Shown piece by piece: positions 14,370 through 27,372 of a stretch of 64,000 nucleotides of DNA. The notes below the pieces were generated by a model that searched no databases, was not told where the DNA came from, and was given only the letters and a program-made list of their open reading frames with translations. Numbering within the stretch: the stretch's first letter is position 1; the number at the start of each line of letters is the position of its first letter. The position numbers and the translations under genes were made by a program. This DNA comes from Zerene cesonia (taxonomy: Eukaryota > Arthropoda > Insecta > Lepidoptera > Pieridae): positions 2,688,917-2,752,916 of the forward strand of contig NC_052102.1 in NCBI RefSeq assembly GCF_012273895.1, read 5' to 3'.

Positions 14370-14718
14370 TTCTATTGTGGGAGTCGAGCACGCTTCGGCA
14401 CGAATTTGGCCAGCTCGCACCGGGGAAGTACCACACCCCCACAGAAAACCGGCGTGAAATAGTGGCATGCCACTGTGTTTCGTACGGTGAGTGGGGGAGC
14501 CGGAGGCCCGTTTCCTTTTCCTCACCCGTCCTAGTCCATTCCTTCTTTCCAGTCGTTAATCCTTTCCTTTTCCCTTACCCCATAAAAGCGGGCAGCGCAT
14601 TCACAGAGGTACTACCTTTGCGAATGTTTATGGGCGGTGGTGGTCGCTTGCCATCGGGCGAACCACCAGCTCGGCTGCCCGCTTAATGACATAAAAAAAA
14701 AAAAAAAAAAAAAAAAAA
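14370..14718 (+). mobile_element. Poly(A)-tailed SINE, full-length copy A
   Basis: Starts tctattgtgggagtcgagca, followed by cttcggcacgaatttggcc and pyrimidine-rich blocks, then gcttaatgacat and about 26 A. It is flanked by AAAGGAAA on the left (14362-14369) and aaaggaaa at the end of the A tail, a likely target-site duplication of 8 bases. It is about 85-90% like the copy in Got2 (60974-61315). Lepidopteran SINEs such as Metulj are the natural candidates; the family name was not verified. Confidence 0.8.
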
Positions 14719-17432
14719 GGAAAACCGTAACGTAAAAAATACATCCCAAAATTAAATACCACATACTCAAAAACTATCAATTTCAGCCGTAATGCAATTA
14801 TTCATGTTCAGTATTAATTCATTTAATAAAAACAAATGAACGCAAGTTTCGTTTCGTAGTTTAAAAGCGTGCATGCAAACGTCTCGTACGCAGGTGTAAA
14901 TAGCCCGATTGTGTTTCTGTTGAATTGTTCATAAACATTGCGAATTTCCTTTGCTTTTAACTCCAAACAATGCTGCATGAAGACGGCTATTTACAGAACA
15001 ATGAAGGATTGATGTACCTTTACAAGAGTGTAAGTCATTCACGGATTATATGAATATGATTTTCAATAATGGAAATAATTTTATATTATTGTATTTTTTA
15101 TTACTGTATTTACCCTAAAAATTTATGTGGTAATTTTTTTGGGATAACTCGGGATTAAACAGAACACGTGCTTGTTTTAGGAATAAAAAATAGTGACCAC
15201 ATATAATGCATTGATTAATAAATATTTTTAATTTTTTTCGTTTTTGACGTAAGTGCGAATTCAAAATTCGATCTATCGAGCATTTAAGTATTTTGAATAT
15301 AAATGGTACTACACTGTCGTTAGACTTGCCCCACGTCACGCCAGATGATTCCATAATCCGCCCAAATACAAATAGAAATTAGAATTCAGATCGTGCTCAG
15401 TAACGCTCACAGATTGACAGAATACGGCATCATTACAGCGGAACTAAACACCGGAAAGCCTTTGAATGCGGCCGTTCATCTCGAGGGGCGTTCACGTTTC
15501 ATTTGACCCCAGCGTAACTCGGCCACTCGCCGACATAACACCGATGGGAATATAATGGGTTTCACTTTTACGTTTTGTCATTTTGCTGAAAGTGTGGTTA
15601 TAATAGAAGCGTCCAGATCATAATGATACAGTTAAATAAAATACCCATTAATTTTACTTCTTTTAAGTAGTATTGCCAGCATTTACTGCTTTTAATGTAT
15701 GAAATCTTAATCTCTAGTTTTATTCGGCAATATTTTGGCCGTTACAATAAGCATATTATAATTTAACATTTCTGCTGTTCAAAGGCAGTATAACCTGGAG
15801 CTGCTAAATGTATTTTGTTATTTACTTGGAAAAAACTACATTTGTAAAAAAGATGTCAGACCGCCTCTTCATATATGCCAACACTATTTTCAGAGTACAA
15901 TTCGTGATCGCATGTGTTAATATCGTATAATACCAATGCATTCCGTTGACACAGCAGCCGGTAGTAGATAACCGGTATTACTCAAACAGAGACGAGGCGA
16001 AACGGACGTCGAGCGTGTTCCATATTTGACAACTTGAATCGCGCCGCTATGTAACGGCGACAATCGGTCATTTGTATAAATGAATCGACAGATCTAACTT
16101 TCAAAATGAGGAATACTTATATAGAATATAATACTTGGCTCATTATTAAGAAACAAAATTTTGAAATCATTGTGTTGCTATGTATCAAAAAATAAAAAGT
16201 TATTCATTTATTAATAGTCACACGATTGTAAAATAGAGGCCACTGTCTATACAAAGATTTAGGCCATTGTCACTGATTTTTGATTTCATTCTTACATATC
16301 GAGCAAACTAAAATGTTGAATTTATTATAATAAACAGAAACCACAGATAACATAACATTCTCAGAAACTAAAAACACGCTTTAATGATAGAGTCAACTAA
16401 ATTGCCTCACTTGCTCTTATACAAAGTAAACGTAAGAAAATTACAATATATTCTCATTAAATTATTGTATTGTCACCGATCATTACTACGATTTAATAAG
16501 TGTACAAAGTTTGAATTAAATCAGTCAGTCTAAAGTATGTCAATATTTAGTCTAAAGGAGTCGGTTACATACAAACATACAGGTGAAGCTAATAAATGTG
16601 TGCTAAAAATGTTCATATATCATTATAGTGATCAAAAACTTATAACTAGATGTTTACGAAGTGTAACAAGTTTTAGCACTGACGGCGAGATAACGGCATT
16701 GTAAAGCAAGATAACTTATTAGTGAAGAAATTAAAATTGTACGGTAAGAAGATCCGGTTTAACGCTCATAGATAATATGTCAACAATAAATGGATAAAAT
16801 AAAAATATAATTTTACTTCCTTAATTTATATTGCGAAATTAAATCCCGATTTTCAACCTTATCAAAGGCAAATTAGTGTAAATTTCATGTGATGCGCCTG
16901 TTATTAGCCTAATTCATTTCTTTTATTCAATAAACCCGGCATGCTTCTTGATACATAGTACCAACTATATTGAGCTGCATTATTACGCCTACGACACTTA
17001 CCTACTAGGACTAATACCTACTAGGAATGCCGGAAGTATTTAGAGTCTTGAAATGTTATGTAATTATAAAGTAATTATTTCAGCTATCGATAAATAATTA
17101 TTCGGATGAATATATTCTGTGGTAAACTTTTAGCCGAATGTAGCGATAATAATGTTGGTAACAGTTTGAGAATTTTGAGTGACATCAATCCAATGGGGAT
17201 CCGGTTTTTAAAACATATTCAATAAGTTTGTGATAGACTAAAGATTATCATAGTAGGTATATATGTATGTAGTAGGAATATACACTAGCTTTTAACTGCG
17301 TTTTTGTGTAGATAATATCTCGAACAAATTATGAGCACAACTATGGGCGTAGATTGTGAAGAAAAAATTGCCAGAACTATCTTAAGAGAGGATTTTTATA
17401 GAAATATAAATATTTTTCTACATCCTACTATA

Positions 17433-17651
17433 TCCTACTAATATTATGAATGCGAAAGTCTGTAAGGATGTGTGTGTGTGTTTGTTGCTCTTTCATGCAA
17501 TAACTACTGAACCGATTGCAATTAAATTTGGTACGTAGACAGCTGGACAACTGGAATAACACATACGCAACTTTTTATCCCTACGGGAATCCTTTGAAAG
17601 TATTCCTACGGGATACGGACTTACGCGGGTAAAAGAGCGAGGCGCAGCTAG
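17433..17651 (+). mobile_element. Helitron-like short element (Lep1-type), copy 2
   Basis: Starts TCCTACTAATATTATGAATG and ends GAGGCGCAGCTAG on the plus strand. Internal (GT)n after GTAAGGATG, and the conserved AACCGATTGCAATTAAATTT block. It has a small internal insertion (repeated tattcctacggg) relative to the other copies. Confidence 0.8.
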
Positions 17652-18239
17652 TACTATATACGTATAAATAAAGAAACCATAGATATAAATAAGCATACAT
17701 TCGACAACTATGGAATTATTAATATATATAAAACGTTATTTTAAATCTATCGAGCGGGTGGGAAAACAGCTAAGGTATATCCACAATAATTAAAAAAGCA
17801 AAAAAGATTACGCTTATTTGTTCCGGACCCAGAGTAACGATGGGAGTTCTCGTGAGATGAAATAACAAATTTATCTACATAAATCTACGTACCATCGCGT
17901 TATCTCGTTAGTATAGTATCATATTACTAATTTCTTTTATACAAGTTTATTACAAAAATATCTGTAACTACACACTTTGAGTAGTTCAGAGATAAACCTA
18001 ATTAATTATAAGATAAACCGAAAATAGAAATATTATAACTATATCTTCTTATTTTTTCTTCATGAATTGAACAATCCACACAAAATAATTTCCATCGAAT
18101 GCTTATTAATTGTTTACAAAAAGGTTTTAAACTGACTTCAAATTATTAATATTCAATTACATATTTTCTTCTTTACCTTTTACACATTTCCTTTTGTACG
18201 TGTAGAAAGATCGCAATCCAATGTATCGCTTCCATTATC

Positions 18240-18450
18240 TACTATATTAAAATAAGTCGGGTTTTCCTTCCTGACGCTATAACCCAGAACGCACGAACCG
18301 ATTTCCACGGTTTTGCATTCATTTGAAAGGTCTCCGGCTCAGTGAGGTTTATAGCAAAGAAAATTCAGGATAAATTTCAACAGTAAAGCGGGAAAATCAT
18401 TTTTCACATACAACCGTCTGGTGGCGAAACGGAGTTGCCGGGTTTGCTAG
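18240..18450. repeat. Interspersed repeat ending GGGTTTGCTAG
   Basis: Starts near ctactatattaaaataagtc and ends gagttgccgggtttgctag. Internal aacgcacgaaccgatttcca. The terminal CTAG and the layout suggest another Helitron-like non-autonomous family. One copy in this window. Confidence 0.5.
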
Positions 18451-19374
18451 TTTCTTCTAAATTCAAAACAATTAATAAGCACAAAAAACAGTTTTCTAAC
18501 TAAGGCAATTTTACACACTTCAGCTGTTATTTCTATTTCTTTTATATATACGACTATTTCACGACTTCCAATCTTTACTGTTTCAAATGCAGAAGCGTAG
18601 TCTATTGACCTACATGAAACAAGCAGCTATTTAACAATACAAATATTTCTGTTAGCATTGTTTACGGGCGCGAGTGCGGGCACGAGCCATGACCTGCGGT
18701 TCGTGGTTGAATAGACACGTTACTGTTGTTGGTAATTCAATTATTTACTTTATTTTTAAAACTCTAAAAATGCCATACGTAATGCTGTGACATTACAAAC
18801 ATATTTGGGAGTTTTATTATAGTATGCAATATTCTGAGAATTGTGGAACCCGAAACATAGTTGAATCGGAGAATATATCCTTATTTGAAACTTTCCAATC
18901 TATATTTACAAATTAAAAGCTTAGAAGGGAATTTATTATTTACTTTAACAACCTTTACAGTTCTAAAACGTTACAGACAGCGACTGTTTTTGGTTGGACT
19001 TAGAATTTCCGTCCATAAATTCCCTCGAATTTAATTACTTTATAATTATAATAAAATATACAATATGGTTTCGTCAATTTCATTACACATAATAAACAAT
19101 AATGTTACAATTGCCATTGTTAACGGAATAACATAATGAAATAATAGTTATCAGTATATAATTTCAAGAACGTGTGAAAATGTGTGTTCATAACTAGTAT
19201 TATATTATGTATGGTTCGTAATAAGATGTATATAGTATAAATTAATTTTTCTTCTTTTTTGAAATTAGTTATAGATCTAACGAAATACATACCTAAATAA
19301 ATCTTTAAACTTAATAATTAATTGTCGAAGAGAAGTCTAATTTTTTAAAGTAAGAGGTTAAGAATAATAAAATA

Positions 19375-19550
19375 CTAGCTGACCCGGCAAACACTGTTCT
19401 GCCTTATTCTTATCATTTAGGGGTATGAAAAATGTTTTCCAGACAGACAGACAGACAAACAGACCGATTCTCAGACATACCCAATGTGCACAAAATATTT
19501 CATAAGAATCGGTCCAGCCGTTTTGGAGGAGTTGGGTAAAACTAGAATTA
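19375..19550. repeat. Interspersed repeat, CTAGCTGACCCGG family
   Basis: Begins ctagctgacccggcaaacac. It contains a short (GACA)n tract and the block cataagaatcggtccagccg, typical of lepidopteran non-coding elements. Related sequences at 1041 and 34448. Confidence 0.6.
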
Positions 19551-20481
19551 ATCTAAAATTTCCTTAACACAGAGCACAATTGAAGGGGGAAATCAATGAA
19601 TGTTACTATTTCAGGTAAAAATATATTCAGATTACGAAAAAGGAAAAAATATATAATATACATGTGTATGTGTAAATAGATAAAATAATTCCGCAATATT
19701 ATTAGCAACTACTTACAGTTCTAATACAAATAACTGAATAACAAAATAAGGTATAACGCAGGTATTCTAGGAACTACGATAAATCCAATAGATTTATTTT
19801 CAACACGATGGAATATTTTGTAACAATGCGTCATTAAAATAATACTTGTGTGCTGTGCAAAGCGTAAACTTCGAGTCAATGTAGTAAGTGATTATTATTT
19901 TTAACAGATGTCGTAATAGTTGTATATTTACAAAGTACTTTACCAAATAAAACTCTATTATCTTCGAAAATTAATCCAATGTTCGGAATACCTACATATC
20001 ATACCAACTACATAATGTTTGATGCTAAACAAATGAGTACTTATGTTATTTTTTTATAAATATTTAAATATTACAAATAATTCAACAAAAAAAATATGAA
20101 CAAATAATGCTACAAGCAGCACTTTCATCATGCTATAATTTCCTGTAACTACACACTGTAGCGTAATAGCCATTATCAAACTAATACGTTAATCAAGCTG
20201 TAATAATAAATCAACAATCGATATTTACCTTATTTCCTCATATAATTTTATTGTTCAACATAGTTGCTGATAGCGTTTGCATCACATTATATGAAGCCGT
20301 ACTGCTGAAGACACGTCCATGTTAATCGATAGAAACCGTACTTATTAAACATCTAGAACACCCTTTATAGGAACTGGAATTGGTATTGATATAGCGTGAA
20401 ATAATGTAGGTATAGGATACATGTCCACATAGAGAATAATATGATGTTCTGACATCGCACCATCGTATAATTATAGTATCA

Positions 20482-20690
20482 CTAGCATACCCGGCCACGC
20501 GTTGCTGTGACTGAGTAATATTTAAAAATATTGACACTGGATTTTTATATATTAAGATATCAATTACTGGTATGGCTCATTTGTTTGCCAAAGTTCAATA
20601 AAATCCGTTCAATGGTTTTCGTGGGAAGGAGTAAGTAAACATACATTAATGCATCCATCCTCAAACTTGCGCATTTATAATATTAGTAAA
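20482..20690 (-). mobile_element. Second Helitron-like family (CTAGCATACCCGG), copy 1
   Basis: Plus-strand reading begins CTAGCATACCCGGCCACGCG and ends GCATTTATAATATTAGTA. The ends resemble the Lep1 type but the interior differs (ttgctgtgactgagtaat). A diverged copy in the other orientation is at 52065-52271. Confidence 0.65.
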
Positions 20691-22529
20691 AGAATAAATT
20701 TAATTAGTAGAAATATGAAATGTAACCTGTATTCAAGAAAATATTAACAGTTTACTAAATGAGTCAGTTATGATAAGCACTTAAAGCCGGCATAGAAACG
20801 AAAACCAAGTTGTGCATTATAATGATTAACACATTGCAGAAAAAGAGTCCATGTATCAAAAGAGGTTTGAGCTAGAATCGTGTTCGATGGATACAAAGCT
20901 ACATAAAAAATGTATCGTTTCGTCATACGATGTTGACACAGCTAATTGTCGCCGTAACGTGTGCTTGCAACTGAGCGAGTCAGGTGTGAGCATACAATGT
21001 GATAGTGTCATTACATACACTGATGACAGTTGATTAAATATTTCACATTGATCCTAGTTTTAAAGGCTATTTTATGATCTTTACTTGTATGTGACTTTGT
21101 CTTTACAAAACCTGAACTTTGCTGTTGTGTTTTTTGAAATGAAACAGAATTATAAGACGTGAATTTCTGTTCTGCTTTTTTTTTCTTTTTTTGCTGTTCA
21201 TTTTATACACAATAAATTTATTTATTTATTTCTTTCTTGATTTACATATTCGTCTACTGAAGTTATGTTACCCAAAACTAAAGGGCACTAATAGATAGGT
21301 AGACATTAAGAAAGAAAGTGAACCGAGCAGCTCACAAATATAGCGTCGAGACTATACATATTAAGAGGGAGTAAACAAAACTTTCTTTGTCAATCTACGC
21401 GTTTCGATCGCATGTCACATGCGTTACGAAATACTTTCATTACGAAAGTAAACTTGTTTTAAATGATACATAAAATAAAATTAAATTAACTACGATGTAT
21501 TATGATATTATTATATTGCAAATGGCAGAGATGGCATGATTATGCTACAATAATATGTGTAAATTGTGTTAAAAGTAGGATTTTGTGAATCATACGTTAC
21601 TTTAAAGAGAGCAAAGGACAGTAAAAGTAATTATTGTTGTTGGTCTTTAACCGTATATCATCAATAATGCATATATCCTATAAAACCTTCCGTAAGTAAA
21701 TCAGATTGAATTGCTGTGCTTACATTACATTTTTTACACATAAATATTCCGACAATGCTCACCAACGTGTCTCGAATCGATTTGTCCGTTTTGACCTCAC
21801 GCGCGACAACGCACGATTGCAGTGAAAGTCGTGTCGTCGATCGAATCCATTTCATATTCCCATTGCAATGTATGCTTCATTATGTATGTATTGTTAGACA
21901 TTGATGAGTGTATGCATATGCAAGTTAGCACGTACATTAAGAACGACGTCTGAGTTTATTTCTATCTGCTCATAAACAATATGCCACGTTGTTTATAGGT
22001 TTCGATGCACTACTTAAAGTTAAGTGGCTTACCACTTCATCATTTATCATTTTATATTTTAAGAAATATAATTTTATATTCTTAATTTCGTTCATGTATA
22101 AATATAAATTTTTTGGTGATTTGATGCCGTTGAAGTCTTTTATATAGAATCAATTGAAATCATAGAGATCGTCAGCAAAGCGAACTATATTTTGACGAAA
22201 GGCTGTAATTTTTATTAGAATAATAAACGTTTAATTAACCAATATTTATATTAACGATGTCAATCATATAAAAAAGTGATTTGACTTGTGCATTTCTATG
22301 CTTATATGATTTCATATCAGGATTTCTTTTAAAAACCCAAAACTTTTATGTGTATTTAAACTAATAGTAACAGCGTTAAATGCAATGCTAAGATTTGTCG
22401 AGTTCAGAGCAGTAATTAATATTAATTAATACTTTCACTTGCTCCACATTCTCGGACCTACAAGGAAACGAATTCATTCAAACTTATTTATTTGGTAACG
22501 GTTCTACGCAATGTATATGGTTAAAGTCA

Positions 22530-22722
22530 TAGTATTATAAATGCGAAAGTTGGTTGTTTGTCCTTCATTCACGTCAAAACGGGGCGTTTTATTATATATA
22601 ATTTTTGTGTCTAGGAGATGTAAAGAAGCTAGACTCTAGAGAGTGCCTTTTAACCGTGAAATATCTCATTTCTATTTCATTTCCTTTGACTATGCGGGCA
22701 AAGCCGCTGGCAGAAAGCTAGC
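22530..22722. repeat. Interspersed repeat ending GCTGGCAGAAAGCTAG
   Basis: Left end tattataaatgcgaaagttg, right end gcgggcaaagccgctggcag followed by aaagctag. This layout is common among lepidopteran Helitron-like or MITE-like elements. Confidence 0.5.
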
Positions 22723-22894
22723 TATTTATAGTACCTGTATAATACGCAGTCATGTTTTTAATGGGATTTTATTTCAAAGCAACTACGAACCTGATACAAT
22801 ATTGATGAAAAATAGGTTTAATAATCTCATTATAACCTCCCATTGTGAAGTAATATTTTAATCAATTTAATACAAACAATTTTACACTTCCTCA

Positions 22895-22964
22895 TAGGAG
22901 GCCCGTGTCCCAGCAGTGGGCTGTATGCTATATATGGGCTGATGATGATGATGATGATGATGAA
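22895..22964 (+). mobile_element. Retroelement 3' tail with (GAT)n
   Basis: aggaggcccgtgtcccagca, then gtgggctgtatgctatatat, then gggctgatgatgatg repeats. This is the usual 3' end of a widespread lepidopteran non-LTR family. A reverse fragment of the same family abuts the gap at 27303-27372. Confidence 0.7.
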
Positions 22965-23372
22965 TTTTACACTTCGCCTTTCGCGTTCGAGCCTTTCGTT
23001 TCAAGATTTTAGCAGTATGGGGGATAGACATGTATGTGTATATTACATAGGTAGGTAATGATGCAGAATGTCAAACAGGTATTTCGAATATTCCAAATCA
23101 ACCGATTCCATACAAGGATTGGGAATTGAGAGCAGTTATAGAATTCTAGACTTAACTTTGCATATGGTACTGTTAAAGTACCAAAAATTTATATTTTCGT
23201 TTATTTTTGTGTACAACACAGTAAATTTTTATTATTTTTTTACATCTAGATATATTAGCTGTTGATAGCTGTTGGAACTGCATATTATGTAGCTCATTCC
23301 TTATAATATACTCATAAGTTTAAAAAAGAAACGAAGGGACAGTACCTGGATGTTTAATATTTTATATGTCAT

Positions 23373-23630
23373 AGCGGGTAGCCGATTTGTTTATTTGTCT
23401 GAAGGTAAGAGACTACCACCAGCCAGGAATATTTGAAAAGGTTATATTGAAAAATGCGTTGCGTTAAAAAATAAGGAGAGAATTGACGATAGGAAAAAAG
23501 GAGTGGAGTAAGAAGAGTGAGGTAAAAGATGTGGGCCATAGGCATGCTACTATTTCACACCGTGTGTGGGTACTTATCCCGGTGTGTGCTGGCCAAATTC
23601 GTGCCGAAGCGTGCTCGAATCCACATTTGA
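23373..23630 (-). mobile_element. Degraded reverse SINE copy
   Basis: Reverse complement of the 14370 element. It begins with agcgggtagccgattt (SINE 3' end), passes gactaccaccagcc and catgctactatttcacacc, and ends ggccaaattcgtgccgaagc / gtgctcgaatcc (SINE 5' end). Many substitutions and indels. Confidence 0.65.
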
Positions 23631-25008
23631 ATATCACATACTATATGTACATACATATATTTGCAATATCTCATCGTTTCTTACGTCAATATTACTCGAT
23701 TCGTTCAATAGTGCTTGTAACTTTCTATGGGAATTGTGAAAAGCAATTTGTATTGTTTATTCCTTACACGAGAAGGCCGTGTGTACATTACCTATTATCG
23801 TAAGATTTGCTTATAGCTAACTAATGACTGGTTTTGTGTATCGGCTCTAAGTAAGGATTATGATGCTCTTAAGTTACAACGACAAGGTACTTTGTAATCG
23901 ATTGTCTTCGCGGTCAGTTTCATATTACATTATCATTTCAAACAATCTATGAGAATAAATTTTTCCCATATCTTTCGTTCTGGCAATAATAAAAATACTC
24001 ATTCCAACTGATTTTGACCATAGCAGATCTCGATTGTGACTAGCCTACTCACTATGTGGGAAAACCGCCAAGACCGGGACATTAGGGCAACTTACTATGT
24101 GAACCTTTATTATTTATAATTAGCAGTTTTCCTGTAGAGCATTTTTAATATATCTTTATCGTGAGCAATTTGGTAAAAAAAAGATTTTAATCTTGGAAAA
24201 CTATTTTTCAATTATTTTTCCTTATATCCCTCTCCTGATGAGGCTAAATTCAAATTGTTCCAATTGTTTTGAATTTAAAATATTATGCTTTAATATAAAA
24301 AAAAAAAATCAAATACATTACCAATTAAAGCAATAGATGTTGATGATATAATATAATGAATAGAGTGTAGAGTGTTCCAATACGTAAACGTGCTTATTAG
24401 CGATGCACTTTTCATTCCTTCCCAAGAGTGTTATTATGCTCTTATGAAATAAATGTGGGTACTTTTATATATATGGAATTATCTATTAAAAGTCTAATAA
24501 GATTCTTAGGCGGATAAAGCACCGAGATAAGACAAATTCCTCAATCCTCTCTTAGCAACGGTAAATTTCATGTCGCCCGCACAATATAACACGTCAAATC
24601 ACACATTTCTATGGAAACTGTTGACTAAGCGGTACAACATGTTAAGGTGTTAAAATCTCTGAGTAAACAACGCTACGTGGATTGCATTCCAACGCTTAAA
24701 ATAAACTAGAACTATATCTTTGTAAGGGATTTAAGCCAGATTATGTACACACGATAGTTTCAGTCACCTGACTGACTGTAAACAGAGGCAGGTCATAGCC
24801 AACTAAATATTTACCGTTATGATCTGCTTCTCGATCAGGCGCCAGCACTGGAGCTCGTCATATCACACACACTTAGTATAGACACTTGTGATCACAAACA
24901 CCGGTTCACAGGTCACAAAACTTCGGGCATTTCGCGATATTAGAACGTAAGGGCCGCGACAGTTCGCACGGGACCACGAAATGCGACAGACCGTAAATGT
25001 TAACCTAC

Positions 25009-25090
25009 CTGTATGGCTTGCGTGTCGACTGTCGGTCCACCGGACCGGGGCGACTGTTTTACCGACGCCCACCTGTATAATCCCTGACAC
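25009..25090 (-). promoter_or_regulatory. Candidate non-coding first exon/promoter area of ck
   Basis: Speculative. This is a GC- and CpG-rich island in very AT-rich surroundings, about 13 kb upstream of the ck 5' UTR acceptor. On the minus strand it ends in a strong donor, CAG|gtaggt (donor GT at 25008-25007). A second possible minus-strand donor, ATAACG|gtaaat, lies near 24814. The position and strand suit the missing first exon of ck, but no core promoter motif was clear. Confidence 0.22.
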
Positions 25091-26794
25091 AACCTCACAT
25101 AAAATTCTAAGCTTGGCTAAACACCAATTATTTGTATTCTATTCTTTAAATGTTCAATATCAAGAAAGGAGAATCAGCACATTTCATGTTAAATCCGTCT
25201 AGCGTCAACAGTTTACATCTGCAACTTGACGCAAAAGCCTTAATCTGTTTTACCGACTTATGTAACGCCATCTAGTGAAAAAATCATTAAATTTAAGTAA
25301 ACTGCATTTAACCTGGCCGACACGATATTAGGATTTGCTAATTGGTAAGACGGCTTTCTTTTCAATGTGATTTTTAAACCAATTTCTATCCTCTTAGTTA
25401 TAAATACCTCTCAATATACAGTTTTAAAAAGTAAAGATATGTATACCTTATATTCTTTTTATTTGTAAACATATGTTAATATGACAAATTAAAATTTTAC
25501 ATACACACAAATACACTCTTATCAATTTAAAAGTGCTTAGAAACCAAATAAATACCAACAGATGAGCGCAAAATAAAACCGATATCTGATCGGATATTAT
25601 AAAATCAATCGACAACTTACGAATACATTCAGTTACAGACCATTTTAATTTTAAAACATAAAATATAAATAATACAATGAAAGGAAATAATTAACAAAGT
25701 GTTTGTATTAGCACACTTTTGTGTCACTTTGATATATATATATATAGATCAAAGATCTACAACATAGATTCGAACCTTTAAAGCCTTAAATCCTGCAAAC
25801 TAATAGTGTACAAGAAGTACAATCTCGCGCCGTTAGAGGGCGCTTATTGCAAAATGACATTACGGAAAATCTAACGAAACAGTCATTAAAACAATACACA
25901 GAAGCTTATTTTAATATTCATTGTCTTTATGGTAATAACTGGCATGCCACGTGGCCTAGTGATTGACCACGTAAGTGAACATAAGGTATAGGTGACGTGC
26001 GGAATTGTCCCACTCGCTTATTTGTACACATCCGTGTTTAAGATTGATTAGCATTGACAATGTTTGCAAATTATACACTTGTAGAGATATAAATCGTACA
26101 TACTGATGATATGTATTTTATTAAGGCACCTACTCCAGCTATTGCATTCAATGAATGTAAGACATAATATTAAATTACACAGTATAATAAATATTCTGCC
26201 TTAATATATTGTGCAATTTGATATACCTACTTAGTTTAATTCAGCAAAGTAATCAATCTTTATTACTACATGAAGCGTATGAAGCAGTAAATTTGAAAAA
26301 AGTTAAACAGTATCTAAAGTGGAATTTTTCTTTATTTTGCTTATTGTGTCTTATTTGTGGATAATAGAACTATTTAAGGGACTATTTACGCCTTTTCCCA
26401 CTAATTCACCATAGGTTTTCATAGGAGCTGTGTTAAGTTCAACTTTTAAACATTTTTTGGGAAAAAATGACTAACCTCTGCATATGCCGTACTAGCCGCT
26501 TGTCCCGGATACCAATCCTTGGACCAAGGATAAAAAATGGCCCATGTTATTCAGATATTTCAGAGCTTTCTAAGCGCTCTATCGTGTCAATCAATCAATC
26601 TTAGAGTGTTAAATCTTGTCAAAATTTCCCTATTTCGATGCGGTAGATAGACTTAATTAAAACAGATAGAAAAATAATGCGTTGCGAGCACAAAATGCCT
26701 GTTCCTGATTCTTCTACAATACGTTCTGCACAATATGTTCATGTTACACTATTTCTCACGAAAATCAGTTCACTAAAAATATCGCACCTGGCTT

Positions 26795-26831
26795 CGCTTA
26801 TATTCTTATACCTTTAAACGAGCAATTCTTG

Positions 26832-26862
<31 letters not shown>

Positions 26863-27010
26863 GGAATCTTGGAATCGGCTCCAACGATTTTCATGAAATT
26901 TAGTATATAGGGGGTTTCGGGGGCGATAAATCGATCTAGCTAGGAATTTTTTTTAGAAAATATCATATTCGTGTTTTATTCGTGTTTTTTTTTCCTGACT
27001 TCTATTGGTG
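26795..27010. repeat. Interspersed repeat with (TA)n core
   Basis: Reads cttcgcttatattcttatac, then a (TA)n microsatellite at about 26831-26859, then ttggaatcggctccaacgat and tagggggtttcgggggcgat. The unit looks like a lepidopteran element in which the TA tract is a regular part. Confidence 0.5.
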
Positions 27011-27032
27011 AATAATAATACTATTTTGCTTC

Positions 27033-27133
27033 GTAGATAGCTGGAGAACTAAAATAACACATAGGCACTTTTTATACCGATATTCATACGGGATACGGAC
27101 TTACGCGGTTTCAACCGCGGGTCACAGCTAGTT
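27033..27133 (+). mobile_element. Truncated Lep1-type element (3' half)
   Basis: Only the 3' half of the family is present: gatagctggagaact..., acgggatacggacttacgcgg, ending CACAGCTAG. It abuts another repeat on its left. Confidence 0.65.
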
Positions 27134-27302
27134 AATATTTTAATATATAAAGCATGCGCTTTGTATTTGTACATTTAAATGGTTGGAGACTAATAATACA
27201 ACCTCCCATACTCGGCATGCAGGTTCTTAGTTCGAGATTCCTCTTCACAGAACATCTACATTTATGGAAAGTCGCATAGTCATACTTAACAAAATTTCGT
27301 CG

Positions 27303-27372
27303 TTTCAGCCGTGGGACGTCCACTGCTGGACAAAGGCCTCCCTCAAAGATTTCCACCACGACCGGTCACTGG
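27303..27372 (-). mobile_element. Retroelement 3' fragment at the gap edge
   Basis: gggacgtccactgctggaca followed by aaggcctccctcaaagattt is the reverse of the family seen at 22895. The sequence runs into the N gap, so the element's length is unknown. Confidence 0.65.

Larger units (their letters stand above)
12068..25008. other. 13 kb without a recognised gene (ck 5' intron or intergenic)
   Basis: AT-rich DNA on both strands. It holds repeats at 12900, 13930, 14370, 17433, 18240, 19375, 20482, 22530, 22895 and 23373, all listed separately. The open frames are short, lack splice-supported extensions and match no family I know. It is probably the first, non-coding intron of ck, because the 5' UTR exon at 12067 begins at a splice acceptor. 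Confidence 0.5.

Noticed and set aside
14375..14686. Open frame of 103 codons, with a near copy at 60978-61295
   Set aside because: Both lie within the two SINE copies; the frame is incidental to a non-coding repeat.
26831..26859. (TA)n tract as a possible functional element
   Set aside because: It is a simple microsatellite within a known type of interspersed repeat.
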